From Photobacterium swingsii (lineage in GTDB: Bacteria > Pseudomonadota > Gammaproteobacteria > Enterobacterales > Vibrionaceae): a stretch of DNA of 64,000 bases. The notes beneath the pieces are model-generated. The model searched no databases and was not told the origin of the DNA. It saw only the letters and a list, made by a program, of their open reading frames with translations. The position numbers and the translations under genes are program-made. The stretch lies in NCBI RefSeq assembly GCF_024346715.1, contig NZ_AP024853.1, positions 248,001 through 312,000 on the forward strand, written 5' to 3'. Shown piece by piece: positions 18,701-28,613 of this stretch. Each line of letters begins with the position of its first letter. Position 1 is the stretch's first letter.

Positions 18701-19240
18701 TTATTTAATGATAGAAAGTAACTGCTTGAATTGATCTCCTTCAGCAACACGCTGAAGTTCAAATAGTGCCATTTCAGTACTGGTCATTTTTATACCAGCG
18801 AGTGCCATTTTATCCAATGCGAGCTGCTTATTAGCAGGGTGGCGTGAAGAGACGGCATCGGTGACAACTTCTACATGATGCCCTGCAAGGTGAAGATCCA
18901 TGGCTGTCTGATAGACACAAATATGCGCTTCGATGCCCACGACCATAATATTACTGCACTGGCTTGCTTCTAACGCGGCTTGAAACTTGTGGTTGCCACA
19001 GGCACTAAAGGTGTTTTTGGCAATAGGAGACTGATCTGTTAGCAAATTCTGTAGCTCAGGAATGGTTGTCCCAAGTTTATCTGGAATTTGCTCAACCCAA
19101 ATAATAGGTAGCTTCATCAGTTGCGCACCTTTCACCATAACTTGTAATTGGCTAAACAACTCATCACGTTGATACATGATTTGAGCAAGTTTGCCTTGCA
19201 CATCAATTATTACAAGTGCGGTGTTATCAGTATCGAGCAT
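18701..19240 (-). CDS. Isochorismatase-family cysteine hydrolase
   Basis: A 179-residue hydrolase of the YcaC/PncA superfamily. The catalytic triad is visible: Asp13 in VIIDVQGKL, Lys75 in SPIAKNTFSA and Cys108 in VVGIEAHICVYQTA, with the cis-peptide region GIEAH just before the Cys. Members cleave amides or isochorismate; the GIEAHICVYQTA segment occurs in a broad, mostly uncharacterised subgroup, so I do not assign a substrate. AAGGAC precedes the ATG. The gene is alone on its strand. Confidence 0.9.
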   Translation of the reverse strand: MLDTDNTALVIIDVQGKLAQIMYQRDELFSQLQVMVKGAQLMKLPIIWVEQIPDKLGTTIPELQNLLTDQSPIAKNTFSACGNHKFQAALEASQCSNIMVVGIEAHICVYQTAMDLHLAGHHVEVVTDAVSSRHPANKQLALDKMALAGIKMTSTEMALFELQRVAEGDQFKQLLSIIK

Positions 19241-19586
19241 AATTTGTCCTTAAATATAGCGTCCGTATGAGGTGAATTTAATTCTTATCTATAGATAAAG
19301 TGTAGCAGCTTCATTGGCTTAGCTCTGTGTTTGCCATCGATAATATGCATCTTGTTATTGGCATCAGTGCTTTATGAAAGGGGCCTGCTCAGGATAGAAT
19401 ATTGCGATGATGGCTATTATTTCGATTTAGTAATAAAGGTTTTTCCAAATATTCATCATGGGTTGAGCACAACTCTGTGTTATATTTCGTTTTACATCAC
19501 GTTTTTCTCGTAAGTGGCATCTCATTTTTGTCTTACAACGTGATAGACCTCTTTATTCTTTATTCACGGAGGGACGCTGAATCATT
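19241..19586. other. Intergenic region, nothing recognised
   Basis: About 345 bases between divergent genes; it must hold both promoters. I see no clear repeat, hairpin or conserved element. Confidence 0.5.
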
Positions 19587-21356
19587 ATGACTCAACATCG
19601 CGCAGCTAAAATTACAATTGCTCATATCAATGACACGCATTCACACTTTGAGCCTTCCGCCATTCAATTTAACTTACCTATGCCGACAGAGCAGGGTGAG
19701 AGTCTTCCTGTGTACGCCAGCTGTGGTGGATTTTCCCGTGTGTCTTCAGCTGTACAGGATGTAAAAAAACAAGCCTATTTGCATGGACGTGAATTTATGT
19801 TCGTTCACGCAGGTGATTGTTTCCAAGGAACACTGTACTTCTCGTTATACAAAGGGATTGCTAATGCGAAGCTTCTGAATGCTATTGGTGTAGAAGCCAT
19901 GGCGTTAGGTAATCATGAGCTTGATATGGGAAATCAAACAGTCGCTGATTTTCTCGATCATACGAATTTTCCGTTATTAGCCGCTAATTGGGATCTTACC
20001 CAAGAAGATCAAAGTAAAGCGAACCCGCTACAGCCTAAGCCGAACGTATTAAGCTACAAGCCTGCGACAGATGAATCACCAGCGTATGGGCGTTATCTTG
20101 TTAAATCTGTAGATGGCGAGAAGATTGCTGTTTTTGGTTTGGCGATTGAAAACATGGAAGGGATCGCGAACCCAGATCCAGACACGCATTTTCTTAATGT
20201 GTTAAAAGTCGCGAAAGAAACCGTAAGCGTTATTCGTGCCAATGGCATTAATAAAATTGTTGTTCTAAGCCACTTAGGCTATGCCCGTGATCTTTTATTG
20301 GCAGAAGAATTAGACGGTGTTGGCGCTATTATTGGTGGCCACACGCATACCATGCAAGGTGACTTTTCAAATCTTGGTTACGGTGTAACTGATGATTATG
20401 CACGCATGCTTAGCGGTACTTGTGTTGTTCAGGCTGGTTGTAATGCTATGTCACTTGGTCAGCTTGAATTAGACTTTAATGCTGATGGGAGTGTTGAGCG
20501 TGCTGGTGGTGTTCACCAGTTGCTGCTTGGTCGTCAATTTACTTTTGATGCATCGCGTACCGAGCATTTAGAAGAAGGTCAGCACCAAGCAGTTAAAGCT
20601 TATTTACAAGCGCAACCCAATGTTCGTTTTTGTGTGAAAGATCCAGAAATCGAAAACCTTCTGAATAGTGACTATCGTCCTGCGGTACGACAGCTACAAA
20701 CCCAGCATATTACTAAGGTGGCAGAACCCTTGCGCCACACTCGTATCCCTGATGCGAAAGGGCCGAGTCAAATTGCCCCGCTTGTTGTTGATGCGTTTCG
20801 TTGGCAAGGCATTCAGCAAGGGTATGATGTCGATTTCGCCATTCACAATGCGGGTGGGGTGCGTGCATCATTAAACCCAGGACCATTAACTTCTGCTGAT
20901 ATTGCCGGTCGTCTATTGCCATTTGCTATAGGCTTAATGGTTTACAAAGTTAAGGGTAAATACCTACGTCAAGCCCTTGAAGGCGCCATAAATAACGCTA
21001 TTGATAACGGCGTTGAAGGTACGGGGAGTGGTAGTTTCCCTTATGTATCGAACTTGCGCTTTACCTATCGCTGCTGTGCCGAGAAAGGTGCGCGTGTTGA
21101 GTCGTTAGAAACCTTTAAAGAGGGTGAATGGCGACTGATCGAAGATGATGTTGTCTATACATCAGTATCTTCCGGCTACACCGCAACAGGTAAAGAAGGC
21201 TACGATGCATTGCTTAATTATGAGATGGAGCCGGTTGCATTGAACGTGACAATGGCTGAGGCGTTTGAGGCTTATGCTTATACGCTTTCTGAGCTTAGAG
21301 CGCCAGATTCGATTCGTGTTAACTATATTCCTTGCCAATGTGCGGATGTCGCTTAG
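19587..21356 (+). CDS. 5'-nucleotidase / 2',3'-cyclic phosphodiesterase-family metallophosphatase, no signal peptide
   Basis: A 589-residue calcineurin-like phosphoesterase of the UshA/5'-nucleotidase family. The N-terminal catalytic domain has IAHINDTHSH (Asp16, His18 metal ligands), VHAGDCFQGT, ALGNHELDMG and IIGGHTHTM; the C-terminal 5'-nucleotidase domain carries the substrate-stacking region with HNAGGVRASL and SGSFPYVSNLRF. Most relatives are exported; this one begins with MTQHRAAKITIAHINDTH and has no signal peptide, lipobox or Tat motif, so it should be cytoplasmic unless the true start is misread. Eight Cys residues, including a CQC near the C-terminus, also fit a reducing compartment. 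Nearest relatives may be UDP-sugar or cyclic-nucleotide hydrolases. Confidence 0.9.
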   Translation: MTQHRAAKITIAHINDTHSHFEPSAIQFNLPMPTEQGESLPVYASCGGFSRVSSAVQDVKKQAYLHGREFMFVHAGDCFQGTLYFSLYKGIANAKLLNAIGVEAMALGNHELDMGNQTVADFLDHTNFPLLAANWDLTQEDQSKANPLQPKPNVLSYKPATDESPAYGRYLVKSVDGEKIAVFGLAIENMEGIANPDPDTHFLNVLKVAKETVSVIRANGINKIVVLSHLGYARDLLLAEELDGVGAIIGGHTHTMQGDFSNLGYGVTDDYARMLSGTCVVQAGCNAMSLGQLELDFNADGSVERAGGVHQLLLGRQFTFDASRTEHLEEGQHQAVKAYLQAQPNVRFCVKDPEIENLLNSDYRPAVRQLQTQHITKVAEPLRHTRIPDAKGPSQIAPLVVDAFRWQGIQQGYDVDFAIHNAGGVRASLNPGPLTSADIAGRLLPFAIGLMVYKVKGKYLRQALEGAINNAIDNGVEGTGSGSFPYVSNLRFTYRCCAEKGARVESLETFKEGEWRLIEDDVVYTSVSSGYTATGKEGYDALLNYEMEPVALNVTMAEAFEAYAYTLSELRAPDSIRVNYIPCQCADVA

Positions 21357-21391
21357 ATTAAGCATTATTTTTGTTGGTTAACTTTTTAAAA

Positions 21392-21413
21392 AACATCAAC
21401 CTTGGTTGATGTT
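21392..21413 (+). terminator. Terminator of the nucleotidase gene
   Basis: Ten-bp perfect stem AACATCAACC with GGTTGATGTT, TT loop, T-run after. Confidence 0.82.
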
Positions 21414-21558
21414 TTTTTATGCGCTTTACCAAAGTGCGACTTCATCAATTGAACGTTCAAAATGTTGAGAAAAAGTGTTCAAGAAGTGTTCGTTTCTGAC
21501 GATAAAAATACAGAGGGTTCAAGTGTGAAATAACAGTAGAGTTCGTATGGGAGTTTGT

Positions 21559-21651
21559 ATGCATAAAGATTGGATGGATGTTGCTATGGTCGTGGGCTGG
21601 GTTTCTGCGTGGGGAGCCTTGGTTTATCTTATGCCAACTGTTGGCTTGTAG
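21559..21651 (+). CDS. Possible 30-residue single-pass membrane peptide
   Basis: ATG-started frame of 30 codons, too short for usual gene calling. It begins with the charged MHKDWMD, then a single hydrophobic helix rich in Val, Ala, Gly and Trp, and ends MPTVGL. GGGAG lies five bases before the ATG. It sits between two terminators in its own transcription window, which supports an independent transcript. It has the form of small inner-membrane proteins, but no homologue is known to me; conservation would decide. Confidence 0.45.
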   Translation: MHKDWMDVAMVVGWVSAWGALVYLMPTVGL

Positions 21652-21730
21652 CCGAGCAGGTAGATTTTCAAATAGAGCCTTTTAAATAAAGGCATATCAA
21701 CGATGTATTTATATTTGTCGAGAGTCGATA

Positions 21731-21761
21731 AAAAAGCTGCACCATAGCAGCACAGCTTTTT
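21731..21761. terminator. Terminator of ribB (and of the small ORF)
   Basis: Nine-bp stem AAAAAGCTG with CAGCTTTTT and a 13-base loop; A and T runs on the two sides make it usable from both directions. Confidence 0.65.
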
Positions 21762-21789
21762 CTTTGTCGCAATCGCTAAGGATTAATCA

Positions 21790-22464
21790 TTAAGCGATTT
21801 CAGCTAAAGTCTCTTGAGTGTTCGTCTCTTTTGCTAGGCGGTACGCCGCAAGATCTTCAATTGTTAACACTGGCATATCATGCTCTTCACCAAAAGCAAT
21901 CACTTCAGGTAAACGTGCCATAGTGCCATCAGGGTTTGTAAGTTCACACAATACACCGTATGGTTTCAAGCCTGAAAGGCGCATTAAATCTATGGTTGCT
22001 TCAGTATGACCACGTCGACCGAGCACACCTTCAGCATTTGCTTTTAATGGGAAGACGTGGCCTGGACGGCAAAGATCGGATGGTTTAGCACCATCGGCAA
22101 TGGCTGCTTTGATGGTTGTTACGCGATCAGCAGCGGAAACGCCCGTTGTCACGCCTTGTGCGGCTTCAATTGTTACAGTAAAGCCAGTTTCATTAGCGCT
22201 AGTGTTATTTTCTACCATCATCGGCAATTCAAGCTGTTCAACACGCTCATCGGTCAAACATAAGCAAACAATCCCTGAGCATTCACGGATCATTAATGCC
22301 ATCTGTGCTGGTGTTAAGGTCTCTGCTGCAAAAATGATATCGCCTTCGTTTTCACGATCTTCATCATCAACAACAAGTACTCCGCGACCTTGGCGGATTG
22401 CTTCTAATCCAGCTTCAACACGTTGGAAAGCCGTTCCAAAAGGGGAAAGTAGAGACTGATTCAT
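21790..22464 (-). CDS. ribB: 3,4-dihydroxy-2-butanone 4-phosphate synthase
   Basis: Makes the four-carbon unit of riboflavin from ribulose 5-phosphate, with formate release; Mg-dependent cytosolic enzyme. About 224 residues, the size of monofunctional RibB with no GTP cyclohydrolase domain. Signatures: [18 protein letters not shown] (acidic metal loop), [28 protein letters not shown] and RPGHVFPL with GHTEATIDL (catalytic His). I start at ATG 22464, preceded by GGAG; the longer frame adds five residues without support. It is controlled by the FMN riboswitch just upstream. No other rib genes are near. Confidence 0.97.
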   Translation of the reverse strand: MNQSLLSPFGTAFQRVEAGLEAIRQGRGVLVVDDEDRENEGDIIFAAETLTPAQMALMIRECSGIVCLCLTDERVEQLELPMMVENNTSANETGFTVTIEAAQGVTTGVSAADRVTTIKAAIADGAKPSDLCRPGHVFPLKANAEGVLGRRGHTEATIDLMRLSGLKPYGVLCELTNPDGTMARLPEVIAFGEEHDMPVLTIEDLAAYRLAKETNTQETLAEIA

Positions 22465-22606
22465 GGTAATTAACTCCAAATAAATATTGATACCAGAATC
22501 AGGGCATAGAAAGGCAGCGTTTCAGGAGAACTGAAATAACTAAGACAACCAAATACTCGGTATCTAGAGGTAACTAGCACGAGTAAATAGTGTGTATGCA
22601 AAGCAC

Positions 22607-22630
22607 GAGGCAACAATAGGTGTTGACCTC
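22607..22630 (-). promoter_or_regulatory. Hairpin right after the FMN aptamer, possible expression platform
   Basis: GAGGCAACA (22607-22615) pairs with TGTTGACCTC (22621-22630) apart from one bulged base. It abuts the aptamer on the ribB side. No U-run follows it, so it would act on folding or access rather than as a plain terminator. Confidence 0.35.
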
Positions 22631-22636
22631 CACTGA

Positions 22637-22809
22637 TCCTCTTTCATCCGGACTATGACCGTCGGCTCTGGGTTTTCACCAGATCTGCTGACCTTGACTG
22701 CTCACTACCAAAAGTGCTCGCATTCAAGCGCTCGCGGGCTGATAAAGGTGAAAATATGAGTAACAACCTTTATTTACCGCCGGTGGGGAATTTCGCCCCG
22801 CCCTGAGAA
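22637..22809 (-). promoter_or_regulatory. FMN (RFN) riboswitch of ribB
   Basis: On the minus strand the conserved RFN core is complete: TTCTCAGGGCGGGGCGAAAT at the 5' end, CCCCACCGGCGGT, then after a variable stem AGCCCGCGAGCG, GGTCAGCAGATCTGGTG and AGCCGACGGTCATAGTCCGG at the 3' end, closing with ATGAAAGAGGAT. It binds FMN and represses ribB when FMN is plentiful. About 170 bases separate it from the ribB start. Confidence 0.96.
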
Positions 22810-22889
22810 TTCACTCGCATCATAAAAAAATCATTCCAATCAGGCAAGTGATTAGCTTCAGACAGCGTGATTTGTTTGAAGTTACAACG

Positions 22890-23828
22890 CTATTGGTCGA
22901 TTTCTAATCTAGATGCGCGTTTATGGAGCCGTGGTGATAGGTACTTCACAAAAAGAGGTAAACAAAAGGTTGGGAATTGAATTGCTCCCATAAGGGCGAG
23001 GTATTCTGGCCCTAAATACCCACTAGCAACAGTAAAAGTGAGTAGCACATTTCGATTAGCAGCAGTTATTGCAGAGACTAACCCTTGGTCGATGCCTTGT
23101 CGGTGATAATAAATATAGCCCGCTATAAAGAAGAGTGCACATAAGGCGATGCCCATGAGTAAGTATTGAACACCAAGCCAGAGTGATAAATCGAATATTT
23201 TGCGAAATTCACCGACGAGACCGAAAGGAAAACTAAAGACTAATAAGATGGTAAATTGCGCGAGCTTAGTGTGGATCCTTTGCAGTGACTCCTTGGGTAT
23301 TAAGCGATGGCATAGTGCAGAAATTAACATTGGACCCGCGATAAAAATAATCAAACGCACGAAGTAGCTTTTCATATCTAAGCTAAAAGCACCGTCTTGA
23401 AAAATCATGAGATTAAAATACAAGACTGTAGGCATTAATAAGGTTGTAGCAATTGTCATCGCCATTGCTTCTAGTGCATCTAAGCCGATAGAGCGAACAA
23501 TTGCAGGTGTAGCAAACAGTGAGCCTGTCGCCGTAACTGCTGAGATTGCTAGTAATAATGTGTTATCTGCACCCAATAGCGCTGCAAGTGAGCAGCTGAT
23601 GAGTGATAGGCCTGCGGCATGGAAAAAGGCATATCCCCAGATTTGTCGCTCTGCTAATTTTTTTATCAGTATTTGTTGCTGTATACCCAATAGGGTAAAC
23701 AGCATCAGGAAAAATAAGATGAAAGGAAGGTAGGGGAAGAGTGCTTTTGATGCATTAGGTAATAAAAAGCCAAATACTGCTGCTAGCATTAAAAGTAATG
23801 ACGAATGTTTAGATATAAATGCCAACAT
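22890..23828 (-). CDS. Bile acid:sodium symporter (BASS)-like transporter
   Basis: A 312-residue integral membrane protein with nine or ten helices. The central AVTATGSLFATPAIVR and the C-terminal SAITAANRNVLLTF match the two crossing, broken helices of the BASS fold, where Asn and Arg occur in the second repeat. The substrate is unknown; BASS proteins carry bile acids, pantothenate or 2-oxoacids, or act with Na+. It lies upstream of the ribB riboswitch on the same strand, but about 80 bases separate it and the aptamer looks like the start of its own transcript. Family-level assignment only. Confidence 0.72.
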   Translation of the reverse strand: MLAFISKHSSLLLMLAAVFGFLLPNASKALFPYLPFILFFLMLFTLLGIQQQILIKKLAERQIWGYAFFHAAGLSLISCSLAALLGADNTLLLAISAVTATGSLFATPAIVRSIGLDALEAMAMTIATTLLMPTVLYFNLMIFQDGAFSLDMKSYFVRLIIFIAGPMLISALCHRLIPKESLQRIHTKLAQFTILLVFSFPFGLVGEFRKIFDLSLWLGVQYLLMGIALCALFFIAGYIYYHRQGIDQGLVSAITAANRNVLLTFTVASGYLGPEYLALMGAIQFPTFCLPLFVKYLSPRLHKRASRLEIDQ

Positions 23829-24097
23829 AAAAAACTCACCCGCGAAATTGTTACCTCATTGTTACTACAAGCTAAGGCTAAAAACAAACTAATTCTAAGT
23901 TATTCATTGGATAGCGAGGAAGTGCGGTTTTATTCATTCTTTTTGTGCTTATATTCTTTCGCTTTGAATGGTGCTTAACAACTGATTAACGCATTAGTTT
24001 TTCTTATTTTAATTTGAAAATATTGTCATTTTTGGAACGGAAAGTAAGCGGCTATTATTACCACAGTTCAAAATTAAACCATAAAGTAGAGGCAATC

Positions 24098-24289
24098 ATG
24101 GCACAGGCACTTAACTTTGATACCATTGCTCCATCAAGCACTGAAACTAAGAAAGCCTATGCGTTAGATATCAAAGGATTGATTGCACACGCAGTAGACG
24201 TTCTTTTCGGTGGTTCTAAATCACCTAAGCAATACAATGTATCGGATCTTCCTGTACATCTACAAAAAGATATCGGCATGTATCGTTAA
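24098..24289 (+). CDS. 63-residue protein with a DUF1127-like C-terminus
   Basis: The short protein starts at ATG 24098 (AGAGG five bases upstream); a longer frame from 24014 has no ribosome site. Residues 45-63 (YNVSDLPVHLQKDIGMYR) resemble the end of DUF1127/YjiS-type proteins, where a Leu-x-Asp-Leu-x-x-x-Leu-x-x-Asp-Ile-Gly motif is common. That domain is thought to bind RNA or small partners in other bacteria. The N-terminal half (LNFDTIAPSSTETKK) is unremarkable. It is monocistronic with a strong terminator. The DUF1127 link is weak. Confidence 0.7.
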   Translation: MAQALNFDTIAPSSTETKKAYALDIKGLIAHAVDVLFGGSKSPKQYNVSDLPVHLQKDIGMYR

Positions 24290-24318
24290 TCGATAGCTGA
24301 TAACGTAGACAAATTTTA

Positions 24319-24340
24319 ACGCCAGCTCTCATGCTGGCGT
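24319..24340 (+). terminator. Terminator of the DUF1127-like gene
   Basis: Eight-bp stem ACGCCAGC with GCTGGCGT, loop TCTCAT, then a T-run. Confidence 0.8.
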
Positions 24341-24587
24341 TTTTCATTTCTAACATTCATACACTTCTTTTGCAGCATCCTTTCATAAAACACCGTAATT
24401 AATGAAAAGCCGCGCAAGGCTAGCTTCGATCTACGATGTTAATGTGTTCTACATGGTTCTTTTGTGACTAATTTGCGTACAAGGCAATGCTTCACAAGGT
24501 TTTTTCTTTATATTTTAACCTTGGTTTAATTTTTCTTCTGTACACTGTGGCATTATCAAGGCATAGGCTTTTTAGGAGATGAATGAC

Positions 24588-24869
24588 GTGGGTTTCCTGT
24601 CAAAATTATTTGGTTTCAATAAAGAAGAAAAACAGCCAGTGGTTGTCGATCCGATTGAGCATAATGGATATTTGATTTACCCAGAGCCAATATCTGAAGG
24701 TGGCCAATTCCGTATTGCGGGACGCATTTGTAAAACTATCGACGGTGAAATCAAAACGCATACATTTATTCGCTCTGATCTCTTGGGTTCGAAGCAAGAT
24801 GCAGAGACCTTCATGCTAGATAAAGCGAGAATGTTCATCGATCAAAATGGCGACCGTATGTTTAAGTAA
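24588..24869 (+). CDS. HlyU-family (PF10115) small protein
   Basis: A 93-residue protein matching the family named after HlyU: MGFLSKLFGFNKEE at the start, then NGYLIYPEPISEGGQFRIAG, HTFIRSDLL and ARMFIDQNG. Despite the family name it is not the ArsR-type HlyU regulator, and its biochemical role is unsettled. I place the start at GTG 24588: AGGAG (24574-24578) lies nine bases upstream, while it directly abuts the ATG at 24579, leaving no room for initiation there. The gene is monocistronic and lies upstream of pntAB. Confidence 0.88.
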   Translation: MGFLSKLFGFNKEEKQPVVVDPIEHNGYLIYPEPISEGGQFRIAGRICKTIDGEIKTHTFIRSDLLGSKQDAETFMLDKARMFIDQNGDRMFK

Positions 24870-25372
24870 TGCCGCTTAGTCGTTTGTTTGTACTCACAGC
24901 ATAGATACGGCTAACGATTACGATGAATATTACGAGTCGCGAATAAGTAGAAATAAGAAGATGCGATAGGTGTCTTACAGTTTGAGGATCATGAAGTACT
25001 AGTGATCGCTGATGGTACTGCAGGATCATCAAGTTTGAAATGATGGCTGAATTTTCAATGTGGTTATTAGCTAGCCAACGTTTTAAACAGATATTTTTAA
25101 CACGAAGTGTGGTCTTTTTAGCCTGATAATTGGCTGGTGATACATTTATTAGTCATTTATGTAATTACTTATAGCTAAATGCCCGTTTTATAACGTGGTT
25201 TGACCTCTGTCCTGGTGTTAAAAGTGTTATTTAATTTCAATAGTCAGCGACATTTGATGTAAATTATCGGCTATTGTTGGGTTTTCTTGTATTTTTCTTA
25301 CAAAGTGCTTGATATTACGTTGTTGGTTGGATACAAGAACATTACATTAATGCCAATGTTCAGGGAATAATA
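24870..25372 (+). other. Intergenic region upstream of pntAB
   Basis: About 500 bases without a gene. It presumably holds the pntA promoter. Near 24986-25033 a 12-base unit, AGGATCAT(G/C)AAG, occurs twice 36 bases apart, flanking short arms AGTAC and GTACT that could pair. I see nothing else. Confidence 0.45.
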
Positions 25373-26929
25373 ATGCAGATTGGTGTGCCAAAAGAAATAC
25401 TCGCGCACGAAACGCGAGTGGCTGCTACGCCGAAAACGGTTGAGCAGTTATTAAAAATGGGGTTCAGCGTTGCGATTGAAAGTAATGCTGGTGTCTTGGC
25501 TAGTTTTGACGATGCGGCTTTTGAAGCTGCGGGTGCAACTATCGTTTCAACTGAAGATGTATGGCAATCAGATTTAATTCTGAAAGTTAATGCGCCACAG
25601 GTAAATGATGAAACTGGTGTTGATGAATTTGATTTGATCAAAGAAGGTGCAAGCCTTGTTAGCTTTATTTGGCCAGCTCAAAATAAAGAATTGCTAGAAA
25701 AGCTATCAACCAAAAACATCAACATTATGGCAATGGACTCTGTACCGCGTATTTCGCGTGCGCAAGCACTAGATGCGTTGAGTTCTATGGCTAATATCGC
25801 GGGTTACCGTGCGGTTGTTGAAGCGGCTCATGAATTTGGTCGTTTCTTCACTGGTCAAATCACGGCTGCAGGTAAGGTTCCACCAGCGAAAGTCTTGGTA
25901 GCTGGTGCGGGTGTTGCTGGGCTTGCGGCTATCGGTGCTGCGGGGAGCCTAGGTGCAATTGTCCGTTCTTTTGATGTGCGTCCTGAAGTTAAGGAGCAAG
26001 TTGAAAGTATGGGTGCTGAATTCCTTGAAGTTGATTTCAAAGAAGACACCAGCACTGGTGACGGTTACGCAAAAGAAATGTCAGATGAATTCAACAAAGC
26101 GGCTGAGCGTTTATACGCTGAGCAAGCGAAAGATGTTGATATCATCATTACGACAGCGCTAATCCCTGGTCGTCCTGCACCTAAGTTGATCACCAAAGAA
26201 ATGGTTGATTCAATGAAAGCGGGCAGTGTGATTGTTGACTTGGCAGCTGCTAATGGCGGTAACTGTGCTTACACTGAAGCGGATAAAGTCGTTACTACAC
26301 CAAATGGTGTTAAAGTGATCGGCTATACCGATATGGTAGGTCGTTTACCAACACAATCTTCTCAGCTGTACGGTACTAACCTTGTAAACCTCCTTAAACT
26401 TCTTTGCAAAGAGAAAGACGGTAATATCAACATTGATTTTGATGATGAAGTATTACGTGGTCTTACTGTGATCAAAGAAGGTGAGATTACGTGGCCTGCG
26501 CCACCAATCAAAGTATCGGCTGCGCCTCAACAGCCAGCACCTGAGGTTAAACCTCAAGTTAAGATCGAAAAAGAGCCAACTTCTCCTGTGAAGAAATATG
26601 GCTTTATGGCGGCGGGATTAGCAGCATTTGGTTGGATTGCTAATTACGCGCCATCTGAGTTCCTTGCTCACTTTACGGTATTTGTTCTTGCGTGTGTTGT
26701 TGGTTATTACGTGGTTTGGAATGTAACGCATGCATTGCACACACCACTAATGTCAGTAACTAATGCTATTTCAGGCATCATCATTCTTGGTGCGGTATTG
26801 CAGATAGGTCAGGGGATTGGGATTGTCACCTTCCTGGCGTTTATTGCTGTCTTAATTGCAAGTATCAATATATTTGGTGGCTTTATGGTGACCAAACGTA
26901 TGCTTGAAATGTTCCGTAAAGATAAATAA
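25373..26929 (+). CDS. pntA: NAD(P) transhydrogenase subunit alpha
   Basis: Membrane transhydrogenase subunit, 518 residues (510 in E. coli). It transfers hydride between NADH and NADP+ using the proton gradient. The N-terminal NAD(H) domain starts [20 protein letters not shown], has the Rossmann motif [15 protein letters not shown] near residues 175-190 and [20 protein letters not shown]; a Pro/Lys linker near 385-405 precedes four membrane helices at the C-terminus. It is followed by pntB after ten bases, so they form an operon making the alpha-beta complex. Confidence 0.98.
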   Translation: MQIGVPKEILAHETRVAATPKTVEQLLKMGFSVAIESNAGVLASFDDAAFEAAGATIVSTEDVWQSDLILKVNAPQVNDETGVDEFDLIKEGASLVSFIWPAQNKELLEKLSTKNINIMAMDSVPRISRAQALDALSSMANIAGYRAVVEAAHEFGRFFTGQITAAGKVPPAKVLVAGAGVAGLAAIGAAGSLGAIVRSFDVRPEVKEQVESMGAEFLEVDFKEDTSTGDGYAKEMSDEFNKAAERLYAEQAKDVDIIITTALIPGRPAPKLITKEMVDSMKAGSVIVDLAAANGGNCAYTEADKVVTTPNGVKVIGYTDMVGRLPTQSSQLYGTNLVNLLKLLCKEKDGNINIDFDDEVLRGLTVIKEGEITWPAPPIKVSAAPQQPAPEVKPQVKIEKEPTSPVKKYGFMAAGLAAFGWIANYAPSEFLAHFTVFVLACVVGYYVVWNVTHALHTPLMSVTNAISGIIILGAVLQIGQGIGIVTFLAFIAVLIASINIFGGFMVTKRMLEMFRKDK

Positions 26930-26939
26930 GGAGTAACAC

Positions 26940-28316
26940 ATGTCTGCAGGAATCGTACAAGCGGCATACCTTGTTGCTGCGGTACTATTTATCATGTCTC
27001 TTGCGGGGCTATCCAAGCAAGAAACAGCACGCGCAGGTAACTACTACGGCATCGCGGGTATGGGGATTGCGCTTCTCGCAACAATCTTTGGCCCTGATGC
27101 ACATGGTACTGGCTGGATCATCTTAGCGATGGTTATCGGTGGTGGTATCGGTATGCACCTTGCGAAGAAAGTTGAAATGACTGAAATGCCAGAACTAGTG
27201 GCAATTCTTCACAGCTTTGTTGGTTTGGCTGCAGTGCTAGTAGGTTTCAATACCTACATTGATCATGGTGAGCTAACTGGTGCACTACTGAATATCCACC
27301 TTGTGGAAGTTTTCCTTGGTGTATTCATTGGTGCTGTAACCTTCACTGGTTCTATTGTTGCGTTTGGTAAGCTACGCGGCATTATTGACTCTAAGTCTTT
27401 GATGCTACCTCATCGTCATAAGCTAAACCTTGCGGCTCTAGTGGTTTCTTTCCTTCTTATGCTTTACTTCGTAAATGTAGAAGGTTCGACATTTGCGCTT
27501 ATTGTTGTAACGCTTATCGCATTTGCATTCGGTTACCACTTGGTTGCTTCAATCGGTGGTGCGGATATGCCAGTGGTTGTTTCTATGCTTAACTCGTACT
27601 CAGGTTGGGCAGCAGCAGCAGCGGGCTTCATGCTAGCGAATGACTTGTTGATCGTAACGGGTGCATTGGTTGGTTCTTCTGGTGCCATTCTGTCTTACAT
27701 CATGTGTAAAGCAATGAACCGTTCATTCATCAGTGTAATTGCTGGTGGTTTCGGTACTGATGTTCAAGTGTCTTCATCAGATGAAGAGCAAGGCGAACAC
27801 CGTGAAGCATCAGCGGAAGAAGTTGCTGAAATGCTGAAAGATGCGAAATCAGTAGTTATTACTCCTGGATACGGTATGGCAGTAGCACAAGCGCAATACC
27901 CTGTGCATGAAATTACTGACAAACTGCGTTCTCAAGGTGTGAACGTTCGCTTTGGTATTCACCCTGTAGCGGGTCGTTTACCTGGCCATATGAACGTACT
28001 GTTAGCTGAAGCAAAAGTACCGTATGACATCGTGTTAGAGATGGATGAGATTAATGATGATCTGTCTGAAACGGATGTTGTACTGGTTATTGGTGCGAAC
28101 GACACAGTAAACCCTGCTGCAATGGAAGATCCAAACAGTCCTATCGCAGGTATGCCTGTACTTGAAGTGTGGAATGCAAAACACGTTATTGTGTTTAAGC
28201 GTTCTATGAATACAGGTTATGCGGGTGTTCAAAACCCATTGTTCTTTAAAGAGAACACGCAAATGCTATTTGGTGATGCTAAAGCGAGTGTTGACGAGAT
28301 TTCAAAACACTTGTAA
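26940..28316 (+). CDS. pntB: NAD(P) transhydrogenase subunit beta
   Basis: Beta subunit, 458 residues (462 in E. coli). The first half holds about nine helices of the proton channel; the second half is the NADP(H) domain, with the diagnostic [14 protein letters not shown] near 308-321, [18 protein letters not shown] and [10 protein letters not shown]. Together with PntA it supplies NADPH and adjusts the NAD/NADP balance. AAGGAG lies before the ATG. A strong terminator closes the operon. Confidence 0.98.
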   Translation: MSAGIVQAAYLVAAVLFIMSLAGLSKQETARAGNYYGIAGMGIALLATIFGPDAHGTGWIILAMVIGGGIGMHLAKKVEMTEMPELVAILHSFVGLAAVLVGFNTYIDHGELTGALLNIHLVEVFLGVFIGAVTFTGSIVAFGKLRGIIDSKSLMLPHRHKLNLAALVVSFLLMLYFVNVEGSTFALIVVTLIAFAFGYHLVASIGGADMPVVVSMLNSYSGWAAAAAGFMLANDLLIVTGALVGSSGAILSYIMCKAMNRSFISVIAGGFGTDVQVSSSDEEQGEHREASAEEVAEMLKDAKSVVITPGYGMAVAQAQYPVHEITDKLRSQGVNVRFGIHPVAGRLPGHMNVLLAEAKVPYDIVLEMDEINDDLSETDVVLVIGANDTVNPAAMEDPNSPIAGMPVLEVWNAKHVIVFKRSMNTGYAGVQNPLFFKENTQMLFGDAKASVDEISKHL

Positions 28317-28356
28317 TTGCTGATTCCAGTTGAAAGCATCTGTTACTAGGTGCTCT

Positions 28357-28390
28357 AAACGGCCATCACATGAATATGTGGTGGCCGTTT
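28357..28390 (+). terminator. Terminator of pntAB
   Basis: Fifteen-bp stem (28357-28371 with 28376-28390, one G-T pair), GAAT loop, then a T-run. Confidence 0.88.
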
Positions 28391-28613
28391 TTTTATTTTC
28401 TTTCTTTTATGATTGGCTGATTCTTTAGCCATCTTATTCAATCACACATCTTATTCATATTAGATTCATCGCGTGCCTTCTAATCTGTATTGATATTCTT
28501 GATATTATGCTTGTCAGCGATTACCCTGCACTATAAGGGATGAGATCTCTTATTTTGGTTGTTTTGGCGAAATGACTTGGCAATGTAGCAGAGCATTTGA
28601 ATGTAATACCAAT

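Noticed and set aside
24986..25033. Twice-occurring AGGATCAT(G/C)AAG in the leader of pntA as a possible regulatory repeat
   Set aside because: Only two imperfect copies and no known site; kept only as a note in the intergenic entry.
25360..25641. Reverse frames within pntA and other long antisense frames across the window
   Set aside because: They are shadows of the coding strand, with no ribosome sites or domains.
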